64,000 bases of DNA, taken from contig CP126122.1 of the NCBI GenBank assembly GCA_030123565.1, positions 558,001 through 622,000 of the forward strand, read 5' to 3'. This DNA is from Nitrospira sp. GTDB lineage: Bacteria > Nitrospirota > Nitrospiria > Nitrospirales > Nitrospiraceae. The notes under the pieces are model-generated. The model was given only the letters and a program-made list of their open reading frames with translations, did no database searches and was not told where the DNA came from. The position numbers and the translations under genes were made by a program. Below, piece by piece: positions 8,794-16,739 of this stretch; position 1 is the stretch's first letter, and every line of letters begins with the position of its first letter.

Positions 8794-9630
8794 TCAGGCG
8801 TGTCCGGCCTTATGCCAGGATGCCCATTGGTCAGAAAAGGCGACGGCGGCGTAGCGTTCCCCGAGGATTTTGGCGACACGGTTCATGGTCGCCGTAAGTT
8901 GTTTCGCCTCCTCTTGCGTCAGGTCCTGGCGAAAACGCGGATGGAGCCCCCATCGCGTCTCGACCTCCTCACCCTTGATGCTCGACATCACGCTGACGAG
9001 TTTGATATCGGCACCGGTGGCTCCTCGAGGGACTTCGCCCTCTGCGGCAGCGGCGGGATTCGTCGACGCATCCGCGAGTGACGGGGGAGCGTCGCCTTGG
9101 AAAATGCCGCTGAGGGCCGGGATCACGGCACTGATACAGAGGGTGGCCGCGGCGGTCACCTGTGGATTGCCGGAGGCTCCGACCAAGCGGGCGATGCGAT
9201 CGCTGAAGTCCCGGTACAGGTCGTTCTTGGCGGGGCTGTCTTCGGTGACCAGAAAGCGATACCGTTCATAGGTCTGACGACTTTCAGCGACGGCGGTGCC
9301 GATGGTCATGACGATTTCCATCTGGTCGCTGCCGGATCCGAAGGCCGGTTCCAGGACTTTCTTGAGTTGGTCGATTACCGTGTCCGTCAATTCGTCCATG
9401 AACTGCGGTTGTTCCTTGAGCGGAATGTGGAGCGCCGACACGCGATCGGTCAGGTTGAACATGACGCGCAAGAACTCGAGATAAATGCCCCATTCGTCCT
9501 GGCGCTTGAGTTTCAAGGCCTGGTCCGGAGCCGCCCGTTTGATCACCGATACGGATTCACCTGCCACCGCGAGCATCAGCTCCGCCACGGTCTGCATCTG
9601 TTGAGCGAACGAAGGTTGTTTGGTTGTCAT
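8794..9630 (-). CDS. Hypothetical cytoplasmic protein
   Basis: 278 residues from the ATG at 9630, chosen because AGAGGA lies 8 bases upstream and because a longer start at 9654 would fall inside the -10 box of the promoter at 9653-9682. The protein is mainly helical and lacks a signal peptide. The middle holds alternating helices (FMDELTDTVIDQLKKVL, SRQTYERYRFLV), the C-terminus EEAKQLTATMNRVAKILGERYA. I recognise no family or catalytic motif. It lies 68 bases before the phosphorylase gene on the same strand, so joint expression is possible. Confidence 0.6.
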   Translation of the reverse strand: MTTKQPSFAQQMQTVAELMLAVAGESVSVIKRAAPDQALKLKRQDEWGIYLEFLRVMFNLTDRVSALHIPLKEQPQFMDELTDTVIDQLKKVLEPAFGSGSDQMEIVMTIGTAVAESRQTYERYRFLVTEDSPAKNDLYRDFSDRIARLVGASGNPQVTAAATLCISAVIPALSGIFQGDAPPSLADASTNPAAAAEGEVPRGATGADIKLVSVMSSIKGEEVETRWGLHPRFRQDLTQEEAKQLTATMNRVAKILGERYAAVAFSDQWASWHKAGHA

Positions 9631-9652
9631 ACAAATCCTCTGCGTGATCGGC

Positions 9653-9682
9653 ATTATATACAAGTCTAATTTCAAGGTCCAA
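9653..9682 (-). promoter_or_regulatory. Sigma70-type promoter, minus strand
   Basis: On the minus strand TTGGAC (9682-9677), 18-base spacer and a perfect TATAAT (9658-9653). It would start transcription a few bases upstream of the ATG at 9630 and serve the unknown protein and perhaps the phosphorylase cluster. Confidence 0.5.
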
Positions 9683-9809
9683 GTGTTGATCTGTCCTGCG
9701 CGGCCACGATGGCCTGCCTGCTTGCTCTGTCGTTGCAAGGTCTCCGATGGTATGTTATACAGCGCGACCGCTCCCGTCATGTGCCGCGTTCTGATACCCG
9801 GACATCATC

Positions 9810-11840
9810 ATGAACCGAGACGTCAAACCCTACATTCTCAAACGGACTGGGGATCATGACAGAGCTCCGAAGCTCTCGTTGGACTATGCCGGGACGCTCA
9901 ACGTCCAGCAGTATGCGGCGGTCACGGCTGGCGATGGTCCCGCGCTCGTCATTGCCGGCGCCGGTAGCGGCAAGACGCGGACGCTCATTCATCGCGTCGC
10001 CTATCTGATCGATTCCGGCGTGGACCCCTCGCAGATTCTCCTGTTGACCTTCACACGGAAGGCGTCCGAGGAAATGGTGGAACGTGCGGAAGCCTTGATC
10101 GGAGCGCGCAGCCGGCGGGTCTGGGGCGGCACGTTTCATTCCGTCGCCAATCTGTTGCTCCGGCGCCATGGGCGAGTGCTCGGGATCGAGCCGGGGTTTA
10201 CGATCATGGATCGCGGCGACGCCGAGGACCTCATTGCATTGTTGCGCGCGCAAATGGGGCTCAATGAGAAGGACAAGCGGTTCCCGCGCAAGGGAACGAT
10301 CGCGGAGATCTATAGCAAGTGTGAGAACACGTTGCGCAGCCTGGAGGAGATCGTCCTCGAAGAGTTCTCTCATTTCGCGGACCATTTGGATGACTTGGGG
10401 AAACTGCAGCAAGCCTATCGGGTGGTGAAGCGGCAACGTCAACTGCTCGATTATGACGATTTGCTGGTGTTGTTGCGGGACCTGTTGTCCAAGGATGAGC
10501 CGACCAGGCGGACCATTTCGCAGCAATTCCGGTACATTCTCGTGGACGAATATCAGGATACCAACCGTCTCCAGGCCGAACTCATTCGACAACTGGCGGC
10601 CACGCACGACAATGTCATGGTCGTCGGAGACGATTCACAGTCCATCTATGCCTTCCGGGGCGCGACGTTCCGCAACATCATGGAATTTCCCTCCTGGTTT
10701 CCCGGCACCACAATTTACAAGCTCGAGGAAAATTACCGGAGCACGCAGCCGATTCTCAGTGTGGCCAACGAAATCATTCAAGAGGCGCCGGAGAAATATT
10801 CGAAACATTTGTTCACGCGCAAGCTGGACGGGCCGCTGCCGGCGCTGGTAGAGGCGGTCGGGGAACATGCGCAGTCGCGTTTCGTGGCGCAAAAAATCCT
10901 GGAACTGCGGGAGGAAGGTGTCCCGCTCAATGAGATCGCGGTGCTCGTCCGGTCCAGTTTTCACTCCTTCGATCTGGAGATCGAGCTGTCACGCTGCGGA
11001 TTGCCGTTCGTGAAGCGGGGGGGGATCAAGTTCATCGAGGCGGCGCATGTGAAAGACCTGTTGGCGCATTTGCGGGTGGTGGTGAACCCCCAGGACGCGG
11101 TCAGTTGGCATCGCGTGCTCATGTTGGTTGAAGGAGTCGGGCCTAAGAAAGCGCAGGACCTGGTGGCGGCCATGGTTCGAACGAACGATCCCTATCCTCT
11201 CTTGCGCGAGAGCGGCGGCCGTTCCAGCAAGGGGCTGAAAGATCTGGCGCTGGTGCTGGAGAGCCTCTCGAAGAGTGATGACCTGAGTCCGACCGAACAG
11301 GTGAACCGAATCTACGAGTATTATCTGCCCATTCTCAAAGATCACCATGATGATTATCCGAAACGGATTCGGGACCTCGACCACCTGCATACCATCGCAG
11401 AGAGTTACCCCGGGCTGACCGAATTCCTGGCAGACCTGGCACTGGCCCCGCCCGACGGCAGCGCGGTCGGGGTCGAGCCTGCAGCGCAGGATGATGAACA
11501 AGTGGTGCTCTCGACGATCCACTCGGCCAAAGGGCTGGAGTGGCAATGTGTGTTTCTCATTTGGGTCGTGGATGGGAAATTCCCTTCGGTGTACTCGTTC
11601 AATACCGACGAGGAACTGGAGGAGGAGCGGCGGTTGTTATACGTCGCGGTGACGCGGGCGAAGCGCCACCTCTTTCTCACCTATCCGATCAACGTGTATG
11701 ATAAAAGTTCCGGCATGTTGCTGTCCAAGCCGTCTCGATTTCTGGATCATGTGTCTCCACGCCTGTTTGAGACCCTGGCCCTGGTTGAAGAAGACAATGT
11801 ATACGATGAGTGGGGTCGCGAGCGTGACCGCTCTGTGTAG
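9810..11840 (+). CDS. UvrD/Rep/PcrA-family ATP-dependent DNA helicase
   Basis: 676 residues, a superfamily 1A 3'-5' helicase for repair or replication restart. All helicase motifs are readable: Q motif LNVQQYAAV, motif I AGAGSGKT (residues 49-56), Ia LTFTRKASEEM, II VDEYQDTN, III GDDSQSIYAFRG, IV NYRSTQ, V STIHSAKGLEWQ and VI LLYVAVTRAKRHL. It is shorter than UvrD (about 720) and ends soon after motif VI without the usual long C-terminal tail. The gene is divergent from the unknown protein at 8794-9630. Choosing between UvrD, Rep and PcrA is not possible from motifs alone. Confidence 0.9.
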   Translation: MNRDVKPYILKRTGDHDRAPKLSLDYAGTLNVQQYAAVTAGDGPALVIAGAGSGKTRTLIHRVAYLIDSGVDPSQILLLTFTRKASEEMVERAEALIGARSRRVWGGTFHSVANLLLRRHGRVLGIEPGFTIMDRGDAEDLIALLRAQMGLNEKDKRFPRKGTIAEIYSKCENTLRSLEEIVLEEFSHFADHLDDLGKLQQAYRVVKRQRQLLDYDDLLVLLRDLLSKDEPTRRTISQQFRYILVDEYQDTNRLQAELIRQLAATHDNVMVVGDDSQSIYAFRGATFRNIMEFPSWFPGTTIYKLEENYRSTQPILSVANEIIQEAPEKYSKHLFTRKLDGPLPALVEAVGEHAQSRFVAQKILELREEGVPLNEIAVLVRSSFHSFDLEIELSRCGLPFVKRGGIKFIEAAHVKDLLAHLRVVVNPQDAVSWHRVLMLVEGVGPKKAQDLVAAMVRTNDPYPLLRESGGRSSKGLKDLALVLESLSKSDDLSPTEQVNRIYEYYLPILKDHHDDYPKRIRDLDHLHTIAESYPGLTEFLADLALAPPDGSAVGVEPAAQDDEQVVLSTIHSAKGLEWQCVFLIWVVDGKFPSVYSFNTDEELEEERRLLYVAVTRAKRHLFLTYPINVYDKSSGMLLSKPSRFLDHVSPRLFETLALVEEDNVYDEWGRERDRSV

Positions 11841-11905
11841 ACAGTTCGCTCTCGCCTGGTAGTGCAGAACAAGCTCCAACAATTCGCCTCCGTCCCGGTT
11901 CAGCC

Positions 11906-12817
11906 ATGCGAGTTGCTCCTTCATATGTGGGTGGTGTGCGGGTGGTCTTCGCCCTGGTGCTCCTGATCGGTCTGTTGTCGGGATGGACGTTGCCGGGCCC
12001 GGCGAGGGCTGAATCTTCCGCTGTCCTTCCGGAATCTTCGCGACTCTGGCTCACGCTGGTGTCGGAAGCGAAAACGCTCAACCTTCCGACGCGGTTCCTC
12101 GAGCAGATTCCTCCTCAGTTCGTCACCTTTGAGTTCGAGGACTTGCATGCGTTCGCCGCAGAATATCATCCGAAAGAACATCGCATGGTGTTGAATCGGT
12201 CCCTGTCGCTGAATGCGGCCGGGCGGACCCTACGGCCGCTCGGGCGGTTGACGAGCAAGGAGCTGGAAACGCTGTATCACGAACTGTTCCATGCCTATAT
12301 GGATTTCCTCGAGCAGGCGAATGCGTCGGCGGCAGGAGCGTCGTTGATGGCCTTCGCCCGCGAGCAACAACAATGCCGTTACCAGCAGGTGCTCATCACG
12401 CCGGTGGTCCAAAAGAGAGATCAGAAAGAGGAGCGGTTCTTGAGCGAAACGGAATCTTGGGAAGCTCTGAATGAAACGTGGGCCGTGTTCATTGGATGGG
12501 CCGTATGGACGCAATTGGAGTTGGAGAAGAAGGGCTTGCGCGACCGTATGCCTGGTTGGCTGGCGCGATTGGAAAAGGCGGAGCAGGACGCCGACTTGAG
12601 GGGCTATTACGAACCGGAGGATCCGACGGAAAAGGTCATGGCGCGCAAACGGTTTTTGGCGTCAGAATTTCGGCTCTCCGCTCCAGAACTGACCGTTCTC
12701 ATGAGAGATGCGCTCGGCAGCCCCTCGGAGTTGATTCGTCAGGCAGAACAAGTGGCGAATCGTCACAGGGCTGTTCCCGCCACACATGGCAGTTGCCCAA
12801 CCCCTGCGAGTCCCTAG
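11906..12817 (+). CDS. Secreted protein with HExxH zinc-protease-like motif
   Basis: 303 residues. A signal peptide (hydrophobic residues about 12-28, cleavage near ARA-ES) shows export. LYHELFHAYMDFLE carries HELFH at residues 125-129, the zinc/catalytic motif of gluzincin-type peptidases; a conserved-looking ALNETWAVFIGWAVW segment about 70 residues later offers a Glu as possible third ligand. No known peptidase family is recognisable from the rest. It follows the helicase gene by 65 bases on the same strand, without a functional link that I can see. Confidence 0.65.
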   Translation: MRVAPSYVGGVRVVFALVLLIGLLSGWTLPGPARAESSAVLPESSRLWLTLVSEAKTLNLPTRFLEQIPPQFVTFEFEDLHAFAAEYHPKEHRMVLNRSLSLNAAGRTLRPLGRLTSKELETLYHELFHAYMDFLEQANASAAGASLMAFAREQQQCRYQQVLITPVVQKRDQKEERFLSETESWEALNETWAVFIGWAVWTQLELEKKGLRDRMPGWLARLEKAEQDADLRGYYEPEDPTEKVMARKRFLASEFRLSAPELTVLMRDALGSPSELIRQAEQVANRHRAVPATHGSCPTPASP

Positions 12818-12840
12818 GTTCTTGCATAGAACATACCCTC

Positions 12841-12869
12841 TTGACAATGGAGCGCGGCACAAATAAAAT
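12841..12869 (+). promoter_or_regulatory. Strong sigma70 promoter of the tRNA-tuf transcript
   Basis: TTGACA (12841-12846), exact 17-base spacer, TAAAAT (12864-12869). It lies in the 223-base gap after the HExxH protein and 172 bases before tRNA-Tyr, so the primary transcript has a leader of about 165 bases before the first tRNA. Confidence 0.75.
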
Positions 12870-13040
12870 CTGCTGCTTTCAAAGCCGGGCCAATCCTCAT
12901 TTCATCAGCAGTCCAGCCCCGTCATTTAGCTGGAGAGCTGTGCATGGTGGGGCTTACTTTCATTCTTCGAAGCATCTACGAATGAAGTCGCTCGGGTTAG
13001 GGATTTGCTGTGTACTCGTGTTTGGAACCGTGCTTCAGAC

Positions 13041-13126
13041 GGGCAGGTACCCAAGTGGACAAAGGGGGCAGACTGTAAATCTGCTGCCTTATGGCTTCCA
13101 AGGTTCGAACCCTTGCCTGCCCACCA
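13041..13126 (+). tRNA. tRNA-Tyr (GTA)
   Basis: 86 bases including encoded CCA. Acceptor stem GGGCAGG/CCTGCCC, anticodon GTA at 13075-13077 inside stem GCAGA/TCTGC, a long variable arm as expected for tyrosine, TTCGAAC T-loop. First of three tRNA genes ahead of tuf. Confidence 0.95.
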
Positions 13127-13279
13127 AACCGACTCGGCCCGATCCGAAGCAGACGGAAGGTGTGTGTGGATTGCAGAGCTATGATCTTGATGGGCGTGAT
13201 GCCTAGTGTGATGGTGCGCTGGCTTGTTCAAGGCGAAGCATCGCCGGCAAGTCAAGAAGGATTGGCAGGTTCACCGTGG

Positions 13280-13354
13280 GCGGGCGTAGCTCAGTGGTAG
13301 AGTTCCAGCCTTCCAAGCTGGCTGTCGTGGGTTCAAATCCCATCGCCCGCTCCA
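13280..13354 (+). tRNA. tRNA-Gly (TCC)
   Basis: 75 bases with encoded CCA. Acceptor GCGGGCG/CGCCCGC, anticodon TCC at 13312-13314 in stem CCAGC/GCTGG, T-loop TTCAAAT. Its 3' end runs straight into a trailer sequence that recurs after tRNA-Thr and tRNA-Trp. Confidence 0.95.
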
Positions 13355-13430
13355 AACCGAGCTTGCTCGACCCGGAGTAAACAGAACTTGTTCGGCCCGG
13401 AGCGCTTTCATAGTTATTCGCGACGGGATA
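13352..13430 (+). repeat. tRNA trailer repeat, copy 1
   Basis: Starts at the CCA of tRNA-Gly with CCAAACCGAGCTTGCTCGAC, then CCGGA, and ends with a TAGTTATT...CGACGGGATA block (13411-13430). Related copies follow tRNA-Thr and tRNA-Trp. The CGAGC/GCTCG core is palindromic. Confidence 0.6.
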
Positions 13431-13505
13431 GACACCGACGGTCGTCTTGAGGAACGGTTTTTCTGGGCTCAGCATGGCGACGGGAGAGGTTCTAGCGTGT
13501 TCAAG

Positions 13506-13581
13506 GCCCACGTAGCTCAGTTGGTAGAGCACGTCCTTGGTAAGGACGAGGTCACGCGTTCGATCCGCGTCGTGGGCTCCA
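13506..13581 (+). tRNA. tRNA-Thr (GGT)
   Basis: 76 bases with encoded CCA. Acceptor GCCCACG/CGTGGGC, anticodon GGT at 13539-13541 in stem CGTCC/GGACG, T-loop TTCGATC. It sits 83 bases upstream of tuf, the tRNA(Tyr, Gly, Thr)-tuf order familiar from many bacteria. Confidence 0.95.
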
Positions 13582-13633
13582 AGCAAAGCTTGCTCGACCG
13601 GAGCCCTAGTTATTGTGGGCGACCGGATAAAAC
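13579..13633 (+). repeat. tRNA trailer repeat, copy 2
   Basis: Begins at the tRNA-Thr CCA with CAAAGCTTGCTCGACCGGA and ends with TAGTTATT and GACCGGATAAAACC. It is shorter than copy 1 but keeps both end blocks. Confidence 0.55.
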
Positions 13634-13664
13634 CTTGAGTGATTTCTGAGAAAAGGAGTGAATC

Positions 13665-14870
13665 ATGGCGAAGGCGAAATATGAGCGGCGAAAGCCCCAC
13701 GTGAACATCGGGACGATCGGGCACGTGGACCATGGGAAGACGACGCTGACGAGTGCGCTGACCAAGATCTGCTCGGAGCGGGGGATGGCGAAGTTTGTCA
13801 GCTACGACGAGGTGGCGAAGGCCTCGGAGAGCCAGGGGCGGCGGGATGCGACCAAGATCATGACCATCGCCATCAGCCACGTGGAATATGAGACGGACCA
13901 GCGGCACTATGCGCACGTCGACTGCCCGGGCCACGCCGATTATGTGAAGAACATGATCACCGGCGCCGCGCAGATGGACGGGGCGATCCTGGTGGTGAGC
14001 GCCGCCGACGGCCCCATGCCGCAGACGCGGGAGCACATTTTGTTGGCCCGGCAGGTGGGCGTGCCCTACATCGTGGTGTTCCTGAACAAGGCGGACAAGG
14101 TGGACGACAAGGAGCTGCTGGACCTGGTGGAGCTGGAAGTGCGGGAGCTGCTGACCAAGTATGAGTTTCCGGGCGACAAGATTCCCATCATTCAGGGGTC
14201 GGCCTTGAAGGCGATGGAAGGAGATCAGGGGCCGTTGGGGGTGCCGTCGATCCTGAAGCTGTTGGAGGCCATCGACACCTACATTCCGACGCCGACGCGG
14301 GCGATCGACAAGCCGTTCTTGATGCCGATCGAAGACGTGTTCACGATCAGCGGGCGGGGGACGGTCGTGACGGGGCGGTGCGAGCGGGGCATCGTGAAGG
14401 TGGGGGACGAAATCGAGATCGTGGGGTTGACGCCGACGCAGAGCACGGTGGTGACGGGGGTGGAAATGTTCCGCAAGGTGCTCGACGAGGGGCAGGCGGG
14501 GGACAACATCGGGGTGCTGTTGCGGGGGACGAAGAAGGAAGACGTGGAGCGGGGGATGGTGCTGGCGAAGCCGAAGAGCATCACGCCGCATACGAAGTTC
14601 AAGGCGGAGATCTACGTGTTGACGAAGGAAGAGGGGGGGCGGCATACGCCGTTCTTCAACGGGTACCGGCCGCAGTTTTACTTCCGGACGACGGACGTGA
14701 CGGGGGTGGTGACGTTGAATCCGGGGGTGGAGATGGTGATGCCGGGGGACAATGTGACGGTGACGGGGGAGCTGATCAGCCCGATCGCGATGGACCAGGG
14801 GTTGCGCTTCGCCGTGCGCGAGGGCGGCAAGACCGTCGGCTCCGGCGTCGTCACGGAAATCTTAGCCTAA
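13665..14870 (+). CDS. tuf: Elongation factor Tu, copy 1
   Basis: 401 residues; GTPase delivering aminoacyl-tRNA to the ribosome. Seen: P-loop GHVDHGKT (19-26), DCPGH (86-90, catalytic His90), NKAD (141-144, the usual form is NKCD) and a complete domain II-III. Switch I is odd: between YDEV and SHVEY there are 20 residues instead of about 15, and the near-universal RGITI is replaced by TKIMTIA, keeping only the magnesium-binding Thr (Thr67). AAGGAG precedes the ATG. The gene is rich in GGG codons. It is identical to the second copy over 1196 bases. Neighbours are tRNA genes, rpmG and secE. Confidence 0.97.
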   Translation: MAKAKYERRKPHVNIGTIGHVDHGKTTLTSALTKICSERGMAKFVSYDEVAKASESQGRRDATKIMTIAISHVEYETDQRHYAHVDCPGHADYVKNMITGAAQMDGAILVVSAADGPMPQTREHILLARQVGVPYIVVFLNKADKVDDKELLDLVELEVRELLTKYEFPGDKIPIIQGSALKAMEGDQGPLGVPSILKLLEAIDTYIPTPTRAIDKPFLMPIEDVFTISGRGTVVTGRCERGIVKVGDEIEIVGLTPTQSTVVTGVEMFRKVLDEGQAGDNIGVLLRGTKKEDVERGMVLAKPKSITPHTKFKAEIYVLTKEEGGRHTPFFNGYRPQFYFRTTDVTGVVTLNPGVEMVMPGDNVTVTGELISPIAMDQGLRFAVREGGKTVGSGVVTEILA

Positions 14871-14908
14871 CGCTGAAAGCTGTCAGCTGACAGTTTGGGA
14901 GTATTGTG

Positions 14909-15058
14909 ATGCGAGACATCATCGATTTGGCCTGTACGGTCTGCAAACAGCGGAACTATACGACCCGCAAAAACAAGAAGAACGATCCGGATCGGTTGGA
15001 GCGGAATAAGTTCTGTAAGTTTTGCCGGAAACACAGCGCCCATAAGGAAGTGAAGTGA
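14909..15058 (+). CDS. rpmG: 50S ribosomal protein L33, zinc-binding form
   Basis: 49 residues. Two CxxC pairs (C9/C12 and C36/C39) mark the zinc-ribbon C+ form, which lies near the E site of the large subunit. The middle is the conserved [16 protein letters not shown] segment. Start at the ATG at 14909 preceded by a weak GGGAG site. It stands between tuf and tRNA-Trp; the tRNA begins 9 bases after its stop. Confidence 0.95.
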   Translation: MRDIIDLACTVCKQRNYTTRKNKKNDPDRLERNKFCKFCRKHSAHKEVK

Positions 15059-15067
15059 ATTGTGGAT

Positions 15068-15142
15068 AGGGGCATGGTGTCAACGGCAGCACATCGGTCT
15101 CCAAAACCGAGAGTCTAGGTTCAAATCCTAGTGCCCCTGCCA
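15068..15142 (+). tRNA. tRNA-Trp (CCA)
   Basis: 75 bases with encoded CCA. Acceptor AGGGGCA/TGCCCCT, anticodon CCA at 15101-15103 in stem TCGGT/ACCGA, discriminator G as expected for tryptophan. The rpmG-tRNA-Trp-secE order is conserved in many bacteria. Confidence 0.95.
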
Positions 15143-15198
15143 AACCGAGCTTGCTCGACCCGGAACCCTCACGATGGTTCTTGGCGACGGGATAAAAC
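15140..15198 (+). repeat. tRNA trailer repeat, copy 3
   Basis: Follows the CCA end of tRNA-Trp. CCAAACCGAGCTTGCTCGAC plus CCGGA matches copy 1 exactly over 25 bases, and GCGACGGGATAAAACC closes it. The remainder of the 243-base gap up to secE holds no gene that I can see. Confidence 0.6.
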
Positions 15199-15385
15199 CC
15201 GCAAGTGAGCGCTCTAGGCTTCGGGACGTTGGTCGACCGAGCGCTAAGTGATTGGGCGCGAGGGGATAGGCACCTTATGAGGAATTCGGTTGGTTCTTGT
15301 TGCGCGGAGAGACATCTCGGGCATGGTTCGCGGCGGTTGTTCGGCGGCCGGACGATAAAGGTCTGAAGGCAGAGAGGATATCACC

Positions 15386-15580
15386 GTGTTTCAGCGATTG
15401 ATCGCGTCGGTTCGAGAGTTCATCGAGGGCGTTCGCGGCGAACTGAAAAAAGTGTCGTTCCCGACGAAGGCGGAAACGATCGGTGCCACGACGGTCGTGA
15501 TTGTGTTCTGCATCCTCATGTCCTTGTATCTGTCATTGATGGATTCCGTCCTGGGCTGGCTGATGCGCAAGGTCATTTAG
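15386..15580 (+). CDS. secE: Preprotein translocase subunit SecE
   Basis: 64 residues, the single-span clamp of the SecYEG channel. The amphipathic helix with EGVRGELKKVSFPTKAE is the SecE signature and precedes one membrane span (about residues 35-56, VVIVFCILMSLYLSL). The start is GTG at 15386 behind AGAGAGGA. SecE ends 70 bases before nusG, the classical pair. Confidence 0.93.
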   Translation: MFQRLIASVREFIEGVRGELKKVSFPTKAETIGATTVVIVFCILMSLYLSLMDSVLGWLMRKVI

Positions 15581-15653
15581 TGGCGCGGTGCGGTTGGACA
15601 GCTCCGGCGTCGCCCGGACGATACGATGCTGGATGTTCAGCTGAGAGGAGATG

Positions 15654-16193
15654 ATGAGTAATAAGAACTGGTACGTCATCCACACCTATGCGGGATTTGA
15701 AGGCCGCGTGAAGGTCAGTCTCTTGGAGCGCGCCAATCAAATGGGGCTCGCCGAACGACTCGGGCAGGTCTTGGTTCCGACAGAGGATGTGATTGAGATC
15801 AAGGACGGTAAGCGGCGCACCTCTCGACGCAAATTTTTCCCCGGTTATGTCCTGATCGAGTTGGAGTCGCCGCTGGCCGACGAAACGTTGCAGATGATCA
15901 AGGAGACGCCCAAGGTGACGGGGTTTGTCGGGGGAGGGGCGCAACCGACACCGCTCTCGCCGGAGGAAGTCGAGTCGTTGCTGAAGCAGGTGGATGCCGG
16001 CGCAGCGGGGCCGCGCGAACAGGTTCGGTTCATCAAGGGCGACAATGTTCGGATCGTGGACGGTCCGTTCTTGGGCTTCAATGGGGCGGTGGATGAAGTG
16101 GATGCCGACCATAGTCGCGTGAAGGTCTTTGTGAGTATCTTTGGTCGGTCCACGCCGGTCGAGTTGGGATTTTTGCAGGTGGAACGGATTTAA
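15654..16193 (+). CDS. nusG: Transcription termination/antitermination protein NusG
   Basis: 179 residues. The NGN domain starts NWYVIHTYAGFE and has PGYVLIE; a linker is followed by the KOW domain with GDNVRIVDGPFLGFNGAVDEVD. NusG binds RNA polymerase clamp helices and couples it to Rho or ribosomal S10. Two ATGs are adjacent (15651 and 15654); I chose the second because the GAGAGGAG site is too close to the first. Confidence 0.95.
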   Translation: MSNKNWYVIHTYAGFEGRVKVSLLERANQMGLAERLGQVLVPTEDVIEIKDGKRRTSRRKFFPGYVLIELESPLADETLQMIKETPKVTGFVGGGAQPTPLSPEEVESLLKQVDAGAAGPREQVRFIKGDNVRIVDGPFLGFNGAVDEVDADHSRVKVFVSIFGRSTPVELGFLQVERI

Positions 16194-16273
16194 CGAAGCG
16201 ATGAAGCGCACAGCGGTTAGCTGGCAGCTGCTGATGGCTGAAGGCTGAGAGCTGATCGCGCAATGGAGTAAGC

Positions 16274-16696
16274 ATGGCCAAGGAAGTATCCGCACAGATT
16301 AAACTGCAGATTCCGGCCGGCAAGGCCAATCCTGCGCCGCCTGTCGGCCCGTCGTTGGGGCAACACGGCGTGAACATCATGGAATTCTGCAAGCAGTTCA
16401 ACGCGAAAACGCAGAAGGACGGGGACAGTATCATCCCCGTGATCATTACGGTCTACAAGGACCGGAGCTTTACCTTCATCATGAAGACGCCTCCGGCGTC
16501 CGATTTGCTCAAGAAGGCCGCCGGGATCATCAAGGGATCCGGGGTGCCGCACAAGGACAAGGTGGGGAAGGTCAGTCAGGCCCAGGTCCGTGAGATCGCG
16601 CAAAAGAAATTGTCCGACCTGAATGCGGCCGATCTTGAGGGCGCCGTCAAGATCATTCAAGGCACCGCGCGCAGTATGGGTATTACCGTCCAGTAA
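16274..16696 (+). CDS. rplK: 50S ribosomal protein L11
   Basis: 140 residues, usual length. Begins [17 protein letters not shown] with the [21 protein letters not shown] stretch typical of the N-terminal thiostrepton-associated domain; the C-terminal RNA-binding domain ends [10 protein letters not shown]. The 80-base spacer before it contains GCTGA-type repeat words (about 16210-16255). Confidence 0.96.
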   Translation: MAKEVSAQIKLQIPAGKANPAPPVGPSLGQHGVNIMEFCKQFNAKTQKDGDSIIPVIITVYKDRSFTFIMKTPPASDLLKKAAGIIKGSGVPHKDKVGKVSQAQVREIAQKKLSDLNAADLEGAVKIIQGTARSMGITVQ

Positions 16697-16739
16697 GTTT
16701 TGCAGAGTGAACCTCCGGCGGAGGTGAAGGAGTAGCAGT

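Noticed and set aside
12819-12833. GTTCT-TGCAT-AGAAC symmetric element upstream of the tRNA promoter as a LexA-like box
   Set aside because: Five-base arms with a wrong spacing for known SOS boxes and no repair gene under it; chance is likely.
12855-12875. Sigma-54 -24/-12 promoter before tRNA-Tyr
   Set aside because: GGCAC is present but the GC of the -12 element is not at the right distance, whereas an almost perfect sigma70 promoter covers the same bases.
13203-14645. 480-codon minus-strand frame across tuf
   Set aside because: Produced by the G-ending codon bias of tuf; it reappears antisense to the second tuf copy, and the translation is His/Arg low complexity.
12818-15385. Genomic-island insertion at the tRNA cluster
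   Set aside because: No integrase, no duplicated tRNA 3' end flanking foreign genes; the tRNA-tuf-rpmG-tRNA-Trp-secE order is the conserved core arrangement.
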